DNA from: an uncultured Mycoplasmatota bacterium
Lineage (GTDB): Bacteria > Bacillota_I > Bacilli_A > RF39 > UBA660
Length of the DNA: 64,000 bases
Direction of reading: 5' to 3'
Assembly: GCA_900553395.1 (NCBI GenBank)
Contig: USDJ01000003.1
Span: 72,570 to 136,569 of the forward strand
The translations under genes were made by a program, and so were the position numbers. The notes beneath the pieces are model-generated. The model ran no database searches, had not been told where the DNA came from, and saw only the letters and a list, made by a program, of their open reading frames with translations. Every line of letters starts with the position of its first letter. Positions within the stretch are counted from its first letter, which is position 1. Of the stretch, positions 7,336 to 13,874 are shown piece after piece.

Positions 7336-10107
7336 ATGGAAAAAAAACTTTATAATATGCTATTACCAGATATTAAGAAAGTTTATAAAAAATATGATTA
7401 TCTAAACTTAGAAGATGACTATATTTTATCACTAAGTCAAGGTTTATTAAAAAATGCTAATTATGATAATTTTAATAAATTTAAGCAGCAATTTTTAACT
7501 AATTTTGAAAATTTACTTAACAATATTGTTTTTAAACGATTACAAGATTATGATAGCTTTAGAGAAATTATTAAAAGTTTTTCGTCAAAGATGCTATATA
7601 ATCCGACATCATACAAAAGTGCAATAACGGAAATAAACAAGATATTAGATTTTTTCAAGAAATATAATCTTATTTTATCACCTGATTTTGCTTTAACCAT
7701 GTTAGGTGACAATCCTATTTTAAATAGCATATTGAAAGTTATAGTAAATAGTAATATCAAAATGATTGAAGAAGGAGATATTGACAAGCTCTTTGATGAT
7801 ATGAACATCTTAGTTTTAATAGAAATTTACTGTTCAAACAACAATATAAAAATAAAACAAGATTCATATCTAGATAAATCACTATATGATTTTAATGATG
7901 ACTTTGTGTCCGACGATATCACTCGAGACTTTATAATTAAACTAAGAAAAATACCTTTGCCATCACCAGAAGAAAATAAAGAATTATTATTAAAAGCTAA
8001 AACTGGAGATATTAATGCTAGAGATAAGTTTATATATTGTAATTTGAGACTAGTATTTTCTATAGCTAAAAAATATTGTGGACGTGGTATTCCTTTTATT
8101 GATTTAATTCAAGAAGGCAGCATTGGTTTTATGAGAGCAATAGAATTGTATGATTTTAATAAGAATTGTCAATTTTCAACATATGCTACTTGTTGGATTA
8201 GCCAAGCTGTAATACGTGCTATAGATATGAACTCTAGAAATATAAGAATTCCAGTACAACTAAACCAAGAAGTCAAGGCCTTCAAACGAATTAAATTACG
8301 AATGGAAAAAGAATTGGGTTATGAGCCATCTATTGAAGCAATTGCAGCTGAAGCAAATATCTCAAATGAAAAAGCAATTCTTTTAGATAGATTACAATGT
8401 GATACAATCAGCTTAAATCAAAAAATAAATGATGAAGATGATTCAGAGCTCGAGCTTTTTATACCAAGAGAGCAAATATCAGTTGAAAGTCAAGTTATTA
8501 GAAATGCGGCAACCGATGAGTTAAAGAAACTAATGAAATTTTCAAAACTAACAAAAAAAGAAATTGAAGTTCTAGCGCGTCGTAAAGGGCTTTTTGGATG
8601 TGAAGAGAAAACTTTGGAAGAGATAGGTATTTCTATGAATATAACTCGTGAGCGTGTTAGACAAATTGAAGCTAAGGCTATCAGAAAATTATCAGAAACT
8701 GCCAAAAACATTTCTAAACCCACAAGTGAAGGAATATACGTTTTCTTTTATCAACACAAAAAGCCAGCAATAGATTGGGCAATAAATCATCTCTCACCAG
8801 AAGAAAAAGAAGATATACTTCTTGTCTTAAACGGAAGACTTTCCAAGCAAAAAGTAGCTAGTAGAAAAAGAATTGATTATGCTTCATTTTGCAAAAGGTT
8901 TGATGAAATTATAGTAAAAGTAGAAAAGCTCATTAAAAAATGGAGCCCAGAAAATATGAAAGAAGGTAATACTATGCAAGAATCTGCATCTAAGACTCAA
9001 TCATTTGTATATGAATGTACAAATGATTCTAATAGTGGCAATATGGATGGCAAAACATTATATGAATGTTTAAAAGATTATAGAAAAGATGAAATAGATA
9101 ATGCAATAAAACAATTAACAGCTTTTGATAGATCTTTGTTACGTCAAGCATTTGGAGACAACTTAAGTCAAAACTATTCAAATGAGAAATTATCAAAATT
9201 ACAAGTTCACCGAATTTTCACGTATATTATTCCAAAAATAGCAAGAATAATTGATTTATCACAAGGTAAAGTATCAAAAAATTATGATTTGTATATATAT
9301 TTAGGTGATTATAATATTGATGATCTTGCTGCGGCTGTTAAAACATTATCAGCTGATGAACAGGAATTATTTTATTTAAGATTTGGTGAAAATTTTGATC
9401 GTCGTAGAGCAAAAAGAAAACTTACATTAAAAGAAAAAAATAAAATCTTCTATGTAATATTACCAAAAATAAAGCAAACATTAGAGGGTAAAAAGCAAGA
9501 AAATTGTGCTGATAATGAGCTTTTAAGTAGTACTAAATCAGTACAAAATAAATCAGTAAATGCAAGTGACAGAAATTTGCTCGGTGGTTCCAAAATCGAA
9601 AGCCCTAAAAATTCGAATGACAATATGCCAAATAACAATCCAGATGATGATAATGTAGCTAACAGTGATTTACCTGTAGCAAATGACAGCGAAAAGCCAA
9701 GTGATGTTAAAATTAATATAGACGATGCGGTTAATCAAGTTGAAAGTTCAAGCGATACAATGGCCAGTCAGCCTCTACAAAAACAAGACATTTTTAAAAT
9801 ACTTGAATTGTTGAAGACAGCTAGTTTTGAAGATATGCTGAAAGTATTATCCGTTAAAGAGGCTGTTATAATAAGTTTAAGATTAGGATATATAGATGGA
9901 AAATATTTCACTTGTGAATCTATAGCGGACTTTTTAGGAATATCTACACTTGAAGTAATAGAAACTACTAAAAAAATAATAGATTTATATAGAGAAAACA
10001 TTATTGCAATAATCGATGGCGCATCAACTTATTTAGTTGATGATGGCGATCAAACAGAAAAATCTGATGGTGGAAAGCAAAAAAAGATTGAATTTAAAAA
10101 TGTTTAA
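7336..10107 (+). CDS. Sigma-70-like protein 3 of 3, giant (923 residues) with repeated C-terminal modules
   Basis: The order is: an N-terminal helical domain shared with sigma-like protein 1 (about 1-205; NPILNSILKVIVNSN); region 2 (about 228-300; NLRLVFSIAKKY, FIDLIQEGSIGFMRAI, YATCWISQAVIRAI); region 3 (about 305-370); and a canonical region 4 (about 395-455; LEEIGISMNITRERVRQIEA). Then come three ~70-residue modules starting near 465, 574 and 653 with the pattern LSADEQELFYLRFGENF ... ILPKIKQTLE. A linker rich in N, D and S follows (about 725-810), and finally a helix-turn-helix-like module (about 826-905) that resembles the end of protein 1. Ordinary sigma-70 family members have 250-600 residues. 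Regions 2 and 4 look intact, so it may bind core polymerase and -35 DNA. The function of the added modules is unknown. Confidence 0.78.
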   Translation: MEKKLYNMLLPDIKKVYKKYDYLNLEDDYILSLSQGLLKNANYDNFNKFKQQFLTNFENLLNNIVFKRLQDYDSFREIIKSFSSKMLYNPTSYKSAITEINKILDFFKKYNLILSPDFALTMLGDNPILNSILKVIVNSNIKMIEEGDIDKLFDDMNILVLIEIYCSNNNIKIKQDSYLDKSLYDFNDDFVSDDITRDFIIKLRKIPLPSPEENKELLLKAKTGDINARDKFIYCNLRLVFSIAKKYCGRGIPFIDLIQEGSIGFMRAIELYDFNKNCQFSTYATCWISQAVIRAIDMNSRNIRIPVQLNQEVKAFKRIKLRMEKELGYEPSIEAIAAEANISNEKAILLDRLQCDTISLNQKINDEDDSELELFIPREQISVESQVIRNAATDELKKLMKFSKLTKKEIEVLARRKGLFGCEEKTLEEIGISMNITRERVRQIEAKAIRKLSETAKNISKPTSEGIYVFFYQHKKPAIDWAINHLSPEEKEDILLVLNGRLSKQKVASRKRIDYASFCKRFDEIIVKVEKLIKKWSPENMKEGNTMQESASKTQSFVYECTNDSNSGNMDGKTLYECLKDYRKDEIDNAIKQLTAFDRSLLRQAFGDNLSQNYSNEKLSKLQVHRIFTYIIPKIARIIDLSQGKVSKNYDLYIYLGDYNIDDLAAAVKTLSADEQELFYLRFGENFDRRRAKRKLTLKEKNKIFYVILPKIKQTLEGKKQENCADNELLSSTKSVQNKSVNASDRNLLGGSKIESPKNSNDNMPNNNPDDDNVANSDLPVANDSEKPSDVKINIDDAVNQVESSSDTMASQPLQKQDIFKILELLKTASFEDMLKVLSVKEAVIISLRLGYIDGKYFTCESIADFLGISTLEVIETTKKIIDLYRENIIAIIDGASTYLVDDGDQTEKSDGGKQKKIEFKNV

Positions 10108-10163
10108 TCTTTTTTTATTGAAAATAGTATTTAATATATGCATATAATCATATTGGTGATTAT

Positions 10164-10913
10164 ATGACTAGAGTAGAGCAAGCCTTTTTATTAACTAGCT
10201 TAGCTGGCATATCAACTATTATAGGTTTTTTATTTATTTATATAAAAAAAGATAAAAATTCTATAATTGCCAATTCTCTTGGATTTGCTACTGGTGTAAT
10301 GGCCACAGTATCTATCACAGATCTAATACCAAATGCATTATTGTCTATAGCAAAAGAAAATTCGATGGTGTATACTTTTATTTTTATTATAATGGGCTTT
10401 ATAGTAGGAATAATACTTTCTAGTATTGTTGACCAAAAGGTCGAAAGAAGTTCTAAGAACGGCTTAAAATTATATAAATTAGGCATAATAACTATGTTAG
10501 TAATAGTACTTCACAATATTCCTGAGGGAATAGTAACATTTATTACAGCCAATAATAATATTAAATTAGGCATAACACTTAGCATAGCTATAGCATTACA
10601 TAATATTCCTGAAGGCATATCTATAAGTATTCCTATTTATTATTCTACTAATAGTAAATTTAGGGCATTTATTTATACATTCATATCAGCTATTTCTGAA
10701 CCAATAGGTGCATTATTGGCTTATACTTTTTTATCCAAATATATAGGAGATACTATTTTAGGTATAATATATGCAATAATAGCAGGAATGATGGTTAATA
10801 TCGCTGTTAATGAATTATATAAAGAAGCTATATCATACAATAAAAAAAGCGCTATAAAATATATTATATATGGTTCTATTCTTATGATAATTAATCATTT
10901 ACTATTTGGTTAG
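10164..10913 (+). CDS. ZIP-family divalent metal transporter (ZupT-like)
   Basis: A polytopic membrane protein of 249 residues with about eight hydrophobic segments. The hallmark of ZIP carriers is present twice: HNIPEGIVTF near 117-126 and HNIPEGISISIP near 146-157. These histidines and glutamates line the metal path. The family imports zinc, iron or manganese. It starts behind ATTGGTGATTAT. The next gene follows 33 nt downstream but has its own extended -10. Confidence 0.9.
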   Translation: MTRVEQAFLLTSLAGISTIIGFLFIYIKKDKNSIIANSLGFATGVMATVSITDLIPNALLSIAKENSMVYTFIFIIMGFIVGIILSSIVDQKVERSSKNGLKLYKLGIITMLVIVLHNIPEGIVTFITANNNIKLGITLSIAIALHNIPEGISISIPIYYSTNSKFRAFIYTFISAISEPIGALLAYTFLSKYIGDTILGIIYAIIAGMMVNIAVNELYKEAISYNKKSAIKYIIYGSILMIINHLLFG

Positions 10914-10917
10914 CATG

Positions 10918-10926
10918 TGATAAAAT
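10918..10926 (+). promoter_or_regulatory. extended -10 element of the TSCPD gene
   Basis: TGATAAAAT lies 20 nt upstream of the TSCPD gene ATG. Confidence 0.45.
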
Positions 10927-10946
10927 CAGAGTAGGGAAGTGATTTT

Positions 10947-11207
10947 ATGGAAACATTTGAATATAATCCAAAAGGTGTCTGCTCAAATAAAATAATATTT
11001 AATATTGAAAATGATACAGTTATGAATATTAAAATTATAGGAGGTTGTCCTGGTAATGGTCTAGGCATATGTGAACTTTGTAAAGGACAGAAGATAGACT
11101 ATATTATAAATAAGCTACGTGGAATTAGATGTGGATTTAAAAGCACGTCGTGTCCAGATCAAATTGCACAAGCTCTAATAATGTATAAACAAAAAAGAGA
11201 TTTATAA
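10947..11207 (+). CDS. Small TSCPD-domain protein
   Basis: An 86-residue protein that is a single TSCPD domain, named after the motif seen here as STSCPDQIAQAL near the C-terminus. Four cysteines (GVCSNK, GGCPGNG, GICELC, STSCPD) could bind a metal. The domain also occurs at the end of class II ribonucleotide reductases, but free-standing versions have no proven function. It is full length for the stand-alone type. A hairpin terminator overlaps the stop codon. It is the last host gene before the prophage. Confidence 0.85.
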   Translation: METFEYNPKGVCSNKIIFNIENDTVMNIKIIGGCPGNGLGICELCKGQKIDYIINKLRGIRCGFKSTSCPDQIAQALIMYKQKRDL

Positions 11208-11219
11208 AAATCTCTTTTA
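11192..11219 (+). terminator. terminator of the TSCPD gene
   Basis: The inverted repeat aaagagattt / aaatctcttt is followed by a T-rich stretch and overlaps the stop codon. Confidence 0.65.
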
Positions 11220-11226
11220 TTGTGGG

Positions 11227-11343
11227 TTATTTACAATCTAAATCAGAATTTCTTCTAGAATTATTGCTTTCAGAAGATCTACTATTAGTCTTTAAACTAT
11301 TAGTTTTAGCGTTCATTTTAGATTCTTTCTTATTTCTTTTCAT
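11227..11343 (-). CDS. Hypothetical 38-residue hydrophilic protein
   Basis: The frame runs from ATG at 11343 to TAA at 11227 and is preceded by GGGTGATTTAA, a ribosome site of the type used by confirmed genes here. The product starts MKRNKKESKMNAKTNS and is almost entirely K, R, N and S, with no hydrophobic segment. I recognise no family; the composition recalls small nucleic-acid-binding or spore-associated peptides, but that is only a guess. It is the only frame in the spacer between the TSCPD gene and the phage scar. Confidence 0.4.
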   Translation of the reverse strand: MKRNKKESKMNAKTNSLKTNSRSSESNNSRRNSDLDCK

Positions 11344-11422
11344 TTAAATCACCCAATAATATTATTTACTAAATCGAGTAATATATACAAATAAATACTA
11401 AATAGAATTACTTTTTACTTTA

Positions 11423-11562
11423 GGAGAAAGATTTAAATGAGTGATTGGCTTGATATTAGTTAATACATATAAACAGATGAAAAAGAAAGAAAAGAAAAAG
11501 AGCAAAAAGCTCCATTAATATAAGTATTCTTTTAAGATTTAAAGAAGTTAACATAATATATA
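11423..11562 (+). repeat. Left direct-repeat copy: scar of a prophage end with an 89-bp internal deletion
   Basis: Positions 11447-11562 (116 bp) are identical to 18236-18351. The 24 bases before them (11423-11446) match 18123-18146 with one difference. The 89 bases that lie between those two parts at the right end (18147-18235) are missing here. The small gene ending the phage (18137-18307) is thereby frameshifted and destroyed in this copy. The repeat stops exactly at the end of the dif central hexamer. The simplest reading is a remnant of an earlier integration of the same or a related phage. Confidence 0.85.
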
Positions 11563-11573
11563 GAGTAAAGGTA
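11546..11573. other. attL: hybrid dif-like site at the left prophage boundary
   Basis: An 11-base arm agttaacataa, centre tatata, then gagtaaaggta. The first arm and the centre are identical to the right-hand dif site. The last arm is unrelated to it and is presumably the phage-borne, degenerate XerC-side arm. This asymmetry is what Xer-mediated phage integration leaves. Confidence 0.65.
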
Positions 11574-11606
11574 ACATTTTAGAAAGATAATAAAGGAGTG
11601 GTTTTT

Positions 11607-11774
11607 TTGGAAGAGTTTATAAAGTATTTAGAAGATAAAATAAAAGAATTACAAAAAATTAAAGAAACAGAATTAGATTGTGACATTCTAAAAGATGTAA
11701 TTCCTCAACTTTTAGTTTTTGAAGATGTTTTACAAAAATACAAGGAAAGTATTATTGTAAATAACGGGGAATGA
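11607..11774 (+). CDS. Inovirus hypothetical protein, 55 residues
   Basis: The TTG start at 11607 follows AAAGGAGTGG, a strong ribosome site, and the frame ends 4 nt before the next gene. The product is acidic and helical (MEEFIKYLEDKIKELQKI) with no membrane segment. No family recognised. It is the first phage gene after attL. Confidence 0.6.
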   Translation: MEEFIKYLEDKIKELQKIKETELDCDILKDVIPQLLVFEDVLQKYKESIIVNNGE

Positions 11775-11778
11775 TAAT

Positions 11779-12084
11779 ATGGAGATATTAGAGAATATAT
11801 TAAAGGATATATCAAGTGATCAAATTGTGACAATTTTTATTTTTAGTTATATATTTATTATATTAAATGATATATTATCATCAATGATTACTTATATACA
11901 AGATAAAGCATGGCTTGTTAATGATTATGAAAAAATAATAGGTACATATTTAAATATATGTGATGTTGATGATAATAAAGAAAAACAATTAATAGCAAAT
12001 GCTAAGATACGTTTAGAAAAAAGGAAAGCAAAAATGGAAAAGATAAAAAGGATTTTTAGGAGGATTAATAAAAAAAATAAGTGA
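11779..12084 (+). CDS. Inovirus membrane protein, 101 residues
   Basis: One hydrophobic segment at about residues 18-38 (IVTIFIFSYIFIILNDIL) is followed by a charged, lysine-rich cytoplasmic tail (KRKAKMEKIKRIFRRINKK). It is translationally close to the preceding 55-residue gene. No family recognised; a role in membrane-associated assembly is possible by context only. Confidence 0.6.
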   Translation: MEILENILKDISSDQIVTIFIFSYIFIILNDILSSMITYIQDKAWLVNDYEKIIGTYLNICDVDDNKEKQLIANAKIRLEKRKAKMEKIKRIFRRINKKNK

Positions 12085-12109
12085 ATAAAAATAAATTTTT
12101 TAATTAACT

Positions 12110-12182
12110 ATTGTCATATAGCACCTTGGAATAACGGAGCCTTGCAAAAGGCGAGTATATGCCGAGAAAGGCTATTGACAAT
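12110..12182 (+). other. Structured non-coding element of the prophage (candidate replication origin, packaging signal or RNA)
   Basis: An outer stem can form between 12110-12122 (attgtcatatagc) and 12171-12182 (gctattgacaat), with one extra base on the left. It encloses a perfect inner hairpin gcctt-gcaa-aaggc (12139-12152) and a small gcc/ggc hairpin (12161-12172). The element is richer in G+C than its surroundings and has no reading frame. It lies between the first two phage genes and the regulatory region. Filamentous phages need hairpin origins and a packaging hairpin in such a spacer. Which of these it is cannot be decided from sequence. Confidence 0.5.
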
Positions 12183-12189
12183 ACATAAA

Positions 12190-12198
12190 TGATATAAT
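12190..12198 (+). promoter_or_regulatory. extended -10 element
   Basis: TGATATAAT lies directly behind the structured element. TTGACA at 12175-12180 is only 12 nt away from TATAAT and is too close to serve as its -35. A hairpin terminator follows within ~15 nt, so any transcript would be very short. Confidence 0.35.
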
Positions 12199-12207
12199 GG
12201 TGCATGT

Positions 12208-12239
12208 AAAAAAGAAATTTTTATAATATTTCTTTTTTG
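12208..12239 (+). terminator. intrinsic terminator in the phage intergenic region
   Basis: Stem aaaaaagaaat / atttctttttt (12208-12218 with 12228-12238), followed by T-rich sequence. Confidence 0.5.
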
Positions 12240-12250
12240 TTATTTACTTC

Positions 12251-12292
12251 AATAGCACAAAGGGCATTAATTTGTCTTTTGTGCTATTTTTT
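12251..12292. terminator. bidirectional terminator downstream of the phage repressor
   Basis: The stem aatagcacaaa pairs with tttgtgctatt across a ~14-nt loop and is followed by TTTTTT on the + strand. The repressor stop codon falls inside the right arm, so it can end the leftward repressor transcript. Confidence 0.6.
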
Positions 12293-12499
12293 TCTATGAT
12301 ATGGTTCCTTTACATTCGTTATTCCTAGAATGTAGTCAATACTCGTATTATAGAATTTTGACAATTCTATTAAAATTTCTTTCGGAATCCATCTGCTTTC
12401 TGTTTCGTATCCACTATACGTGCGTTCTGCTATATTTAATATTTTTGCAATATCTTTCTGTTTTAGTTCTCTATCTTCTCTTAAATCTTTTAATCTCAT
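12284..12499 (-). CDS. XRE-family phage repressor (Cro/CI type)
   Basis: A 71-residue single-domain DNA-binding protein. The helix-turn-helix is visible in LKQKDIAKILNIAERTYSGYE, followed by the usual tail YNTSIDYILGITN. It is transcribed divergently from the structural and replication genes. Two copies of a near-palindrome sit between it and the rightward promoter. This is the classical arrangement of a lysogeny switch, so I infer that it represses the rightward phage promoter and itself. The start follows GTGAGGGAAATAT. Confidence 0.82.
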   Translation of the reverse strand: MRLKDLREDRELKQKDIAKILNIAERTYSGYETESRWIPKEILIELSKFYNTSIDYILGITNVKEPYHRKK

Positions 12500-12529
12500 A
12501 TATTTCCCTCACATATAAAAAATAACATA

Positions 12530-12542
12530 GTTCAATTTGAAC
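12530..12542. promoter_or_regulatory. operator 1 of the phage switch
   Basis: The near-palindrome gttcaatttgaac lies immediately upstream of the -35 of the rightward promoter. On the - strand it lies between TTGTCA and a TATGTT-like -10 of the repressor gene. The same 13-mer recurs at 12585-12597. Confidence 0.6.
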
Positions 12543-12544
12543 TA

Positions 12545-12573
12545 TTGACAAGTAGCTCAAAATGCACTATAAT
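12545..12573 (+). promoter_or_regulatory. rightward prophage promoter, near consensus
   Basis: A perfect TTGACA (12545-12550), a 17-nt spacer and a perfect TATAAT (12568-12573). It is flanked by the two identical operators and drives the coat and replication genes. It is the best sigma-A-type promoter I found in the window. Confidence 0.8.
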
Positions 12574-12584
12574 TTAGTTGTATA

Positions 12585-12597
12585 GTTCAATTTGAAC
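12585..12597. promoter_or_regulatory. operator 2 of the phage switch
   Basis: Second identical copy of gttcaatttgaac, located at the expected transcription start of the rightward promoter. Its start is 55 bp from that of operator 1. Confidence 0.6.
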
Positions 12598-12718
12598 CGA
12601 AAATACAAGGACTCATCACGTGGAAAGAACTGACAGAAGTCACATTCGGCTGTTAAATGAGCTTGAGCCGACTACTCCTAACTTGGAGTTTAATAAATAA
12701 AGGGAGGAGAGTAGAGAG

Positions 12719-13006
12719 ATGAATACTAAAATAACTATTTTAAGTCTTGAATTGCAATCTTTTGCCAATAAAAATACTGGCGAAGTTAGTGAAATGACTA
12801 AAATAACTTATGGTATAGATCTAACTAGTTCAGATAAATTTGTTGGTTATACTATAATGACTAGTTATGCTAAAGGTTCTTCATTTCAAAAATTAAGCAG
12901 ATTATTAAAAAAAGAACTAATCGCAACCATTGAATTAAAGCCAGGCGACAAGCAAAATAGTGTTAAGTATGTTATTACAAAAATTAATGATGAAAGTATT
13001 AAATAA
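12719..13006 (+). CDS. Inovirus early protein, 95 residues (candidate single-strand DNA-binding protein)
   Basis: The frame starts behind AGGGAGGAGAGTAGAGAG and its stop overlaps the next start (TAATG). The product is a small, beta-rich, soluble protein without a membrane segment (TKITILSLELQSFANKNTGEV, later KYVITKIND). In filamentous phages a small gene V-type single-strand DNA-binding protein is needed, and position before the coat gene fits. I see no diagnostic motif, so this is inference from size and order. The ~120-nt leader between promoter and start contains two short hairpins (tcggct/agccga and actcc/ggagt). Confidence 0.5.
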   Translation: MNTKITILSLELQSFANKNTGEVSEMTKITYGIDLTSSDKFVGYTIMTSYAKGSSFQKLSRLLKKELIATIELKPGDKQNSVKYVITKINDESIK

Positions 13007-13245
13007 TGACATTATTGATACTATCTAAAGGTAATAAAACTGAGTTCCGTTTCTATAGGTTTACTAAATTAGAAATAGGAGATGTCACTGGGTATGGTTG
13101 GTTAGTAATTGATAAAAGGTTTTATTATAGGGGTAGGTTTTTGAATTATCAAGAACTAAAAAAAGAATATTGGAAATTATTTGAAATTAAAGCTATGGAG
13201 CTTCACAAAGGGAAAAGTGTTTTCAATATTTTTAAAAAAAGGTAA
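13006..13245 (+). CDS. Inovirus hypothetical protein, 79 residues
   Basis: Start and stop codons overlap with the preceding gene (TAATG), so translation is coupled. The product is soluble, basic at the end and rich in aromatic residues (EFRFYRFTKLEIGDVTGYGW). No family recognised. It precedes the coat gene. Confidence 0.55.
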   Translation: MTLLILSKGNKTEFRFYRFTKLEIGDVTGYGWLVIDKRFYYRGRFLNYQELKKEYWKLFEIKAMELHKGKSVFNIFKKR

Positions 13246-13294
13246 AAACAATTTTTATTGTTTTTATATAGAAGAATAAAGGGGGTTATGTTTA

Positions 13295-13486
13295 ATGGAA
13301 CAAGCAGCAGCTACAGTAACTGTATCAACTTTAACTGAAACTGGTACAACTATTTTAACTTGGTTATTAAGTTCAGCCACTAAAATATTTGACTTTATGG
13401 TTTCAAATCCACTAGTAATGGTATTTATCGGTATCAGCTTAGCTTTTGTAGGATTTAAAGTTGTTGGAAGAGTTATTCATAGATAG
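13295..13486 (+). CDS. Major coat protein (pVIII-like)
   Basis: A 63-residue protein with a short polar, Thr/Ala-rich N-terminus (MEQAAATVTVSTL), one hydrophobic helix (about residues 38-56, PLVMVFIGISLAFVGFKVV) and a basic C-terminus (GRVIHR). This is the architecture of filamentous-phage major coat subunits: the basic end contacts DNA and the helix spans the membrane before assembly. The ribosome site AAAGGGGGTTATGTTT is strong. A good terminator follows at once, as in Ff phages behind gene VIII. No long cleavable signal is apparent; some processing near residues 4-6 is possible. Confidence 0.8.
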   Translation: MEQAAATVTVSTLTETGTTILTWLLSSATKIFDFMVSNPLVMVFIGISLAFVGFKVVGRVIHR

Positions 13487-13497
13487 TAACTCTTAAA

Positions 13498-13533
13498 AGG
13501 GGAAGCCTTTTAGGGTTTTCCCTTAGTTTTTTT
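13498..13533 (+). terminator. central terminator after the coat gene
   Basis: Stem aggggaa / tttccct (one G-U pair) with a 12-nt loop, followed by a run of seven T. Its position right after the coat gene is that of the central terminator of Ff phages, which allows high coat expression over downstream genes. Confidence 0.7.
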
Positions 13534-13548
13534 ATTAGGAGATATTTT

Positions 13549-13704
13549 ATGTTTATAGTTTATATAGAAAATTTATTAAATAAAAAAGAGATTAAAAAAG
13601 TTTTTTGGAATAGGGATAACATGATCAAGTTTGTCAGAAAGGTAAACTATTTTAAAAAAGTAAGGTTGTTGTGTATAGAGGACAATAGTCTTTTATACGA
13701 CTAG
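13549..13704 (+). CDS. Inovirus hypothetical protein, 51 residues
   Basis: ATG at 13549 follows TTAGGAGATATTTT. The product is small, basic and soluble (MFIVYIENLLNKKEIKKVFW). No family recognised. It lies in the structural cluster and ends 10 nt before the next start. Confidence 0.5.
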   Translation: MFIVYIENLLNKKEIKKVFWNRDNMIKFVRKVNYFKKVRLLCIEDNSLLYD

Positions 13705-13714
13705 GGGGTAAATT

Positions 13715-13858
13715 ATGATTAATTTTATATTAGGAATATCATTAACATTAAACTTTATATGCGGACTAGTAGTCTATATGGTAATAAAAAAGAAAAAGGT
13801 ATTAAAAGGGGACTTTTGTAGTGATACTGAGTTAAATGATATGTTGAGTAAATTATAA
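13715..13858 (+). CDS. Inovirus small membrane protein, 47 residues
   Basis: ATG at 13715 follows AGGGGGTAAATT. One N-terminal hydrophobic helix (residues 3-24, FILGISLTLNFICGLVVYMV) is followed by KKKK and a short polar tail. Size and topology fit a minor coat protein (pVII/pIX-like), by analogy only. Confidence 0.5.
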   Translation: MINFILGISLTLNFICGLVVYMVIKKKKVLKGDFCSDTELNDMLSKL

Positions 13859-13874
13859 AGAGAGTAGGGATTCT

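Noticed and set aside
12175..12198. TTGACA followed by TATAAT as a full promoter
   Set aside because: The spacer is only 12 nt; only the extended -10 element is kept.
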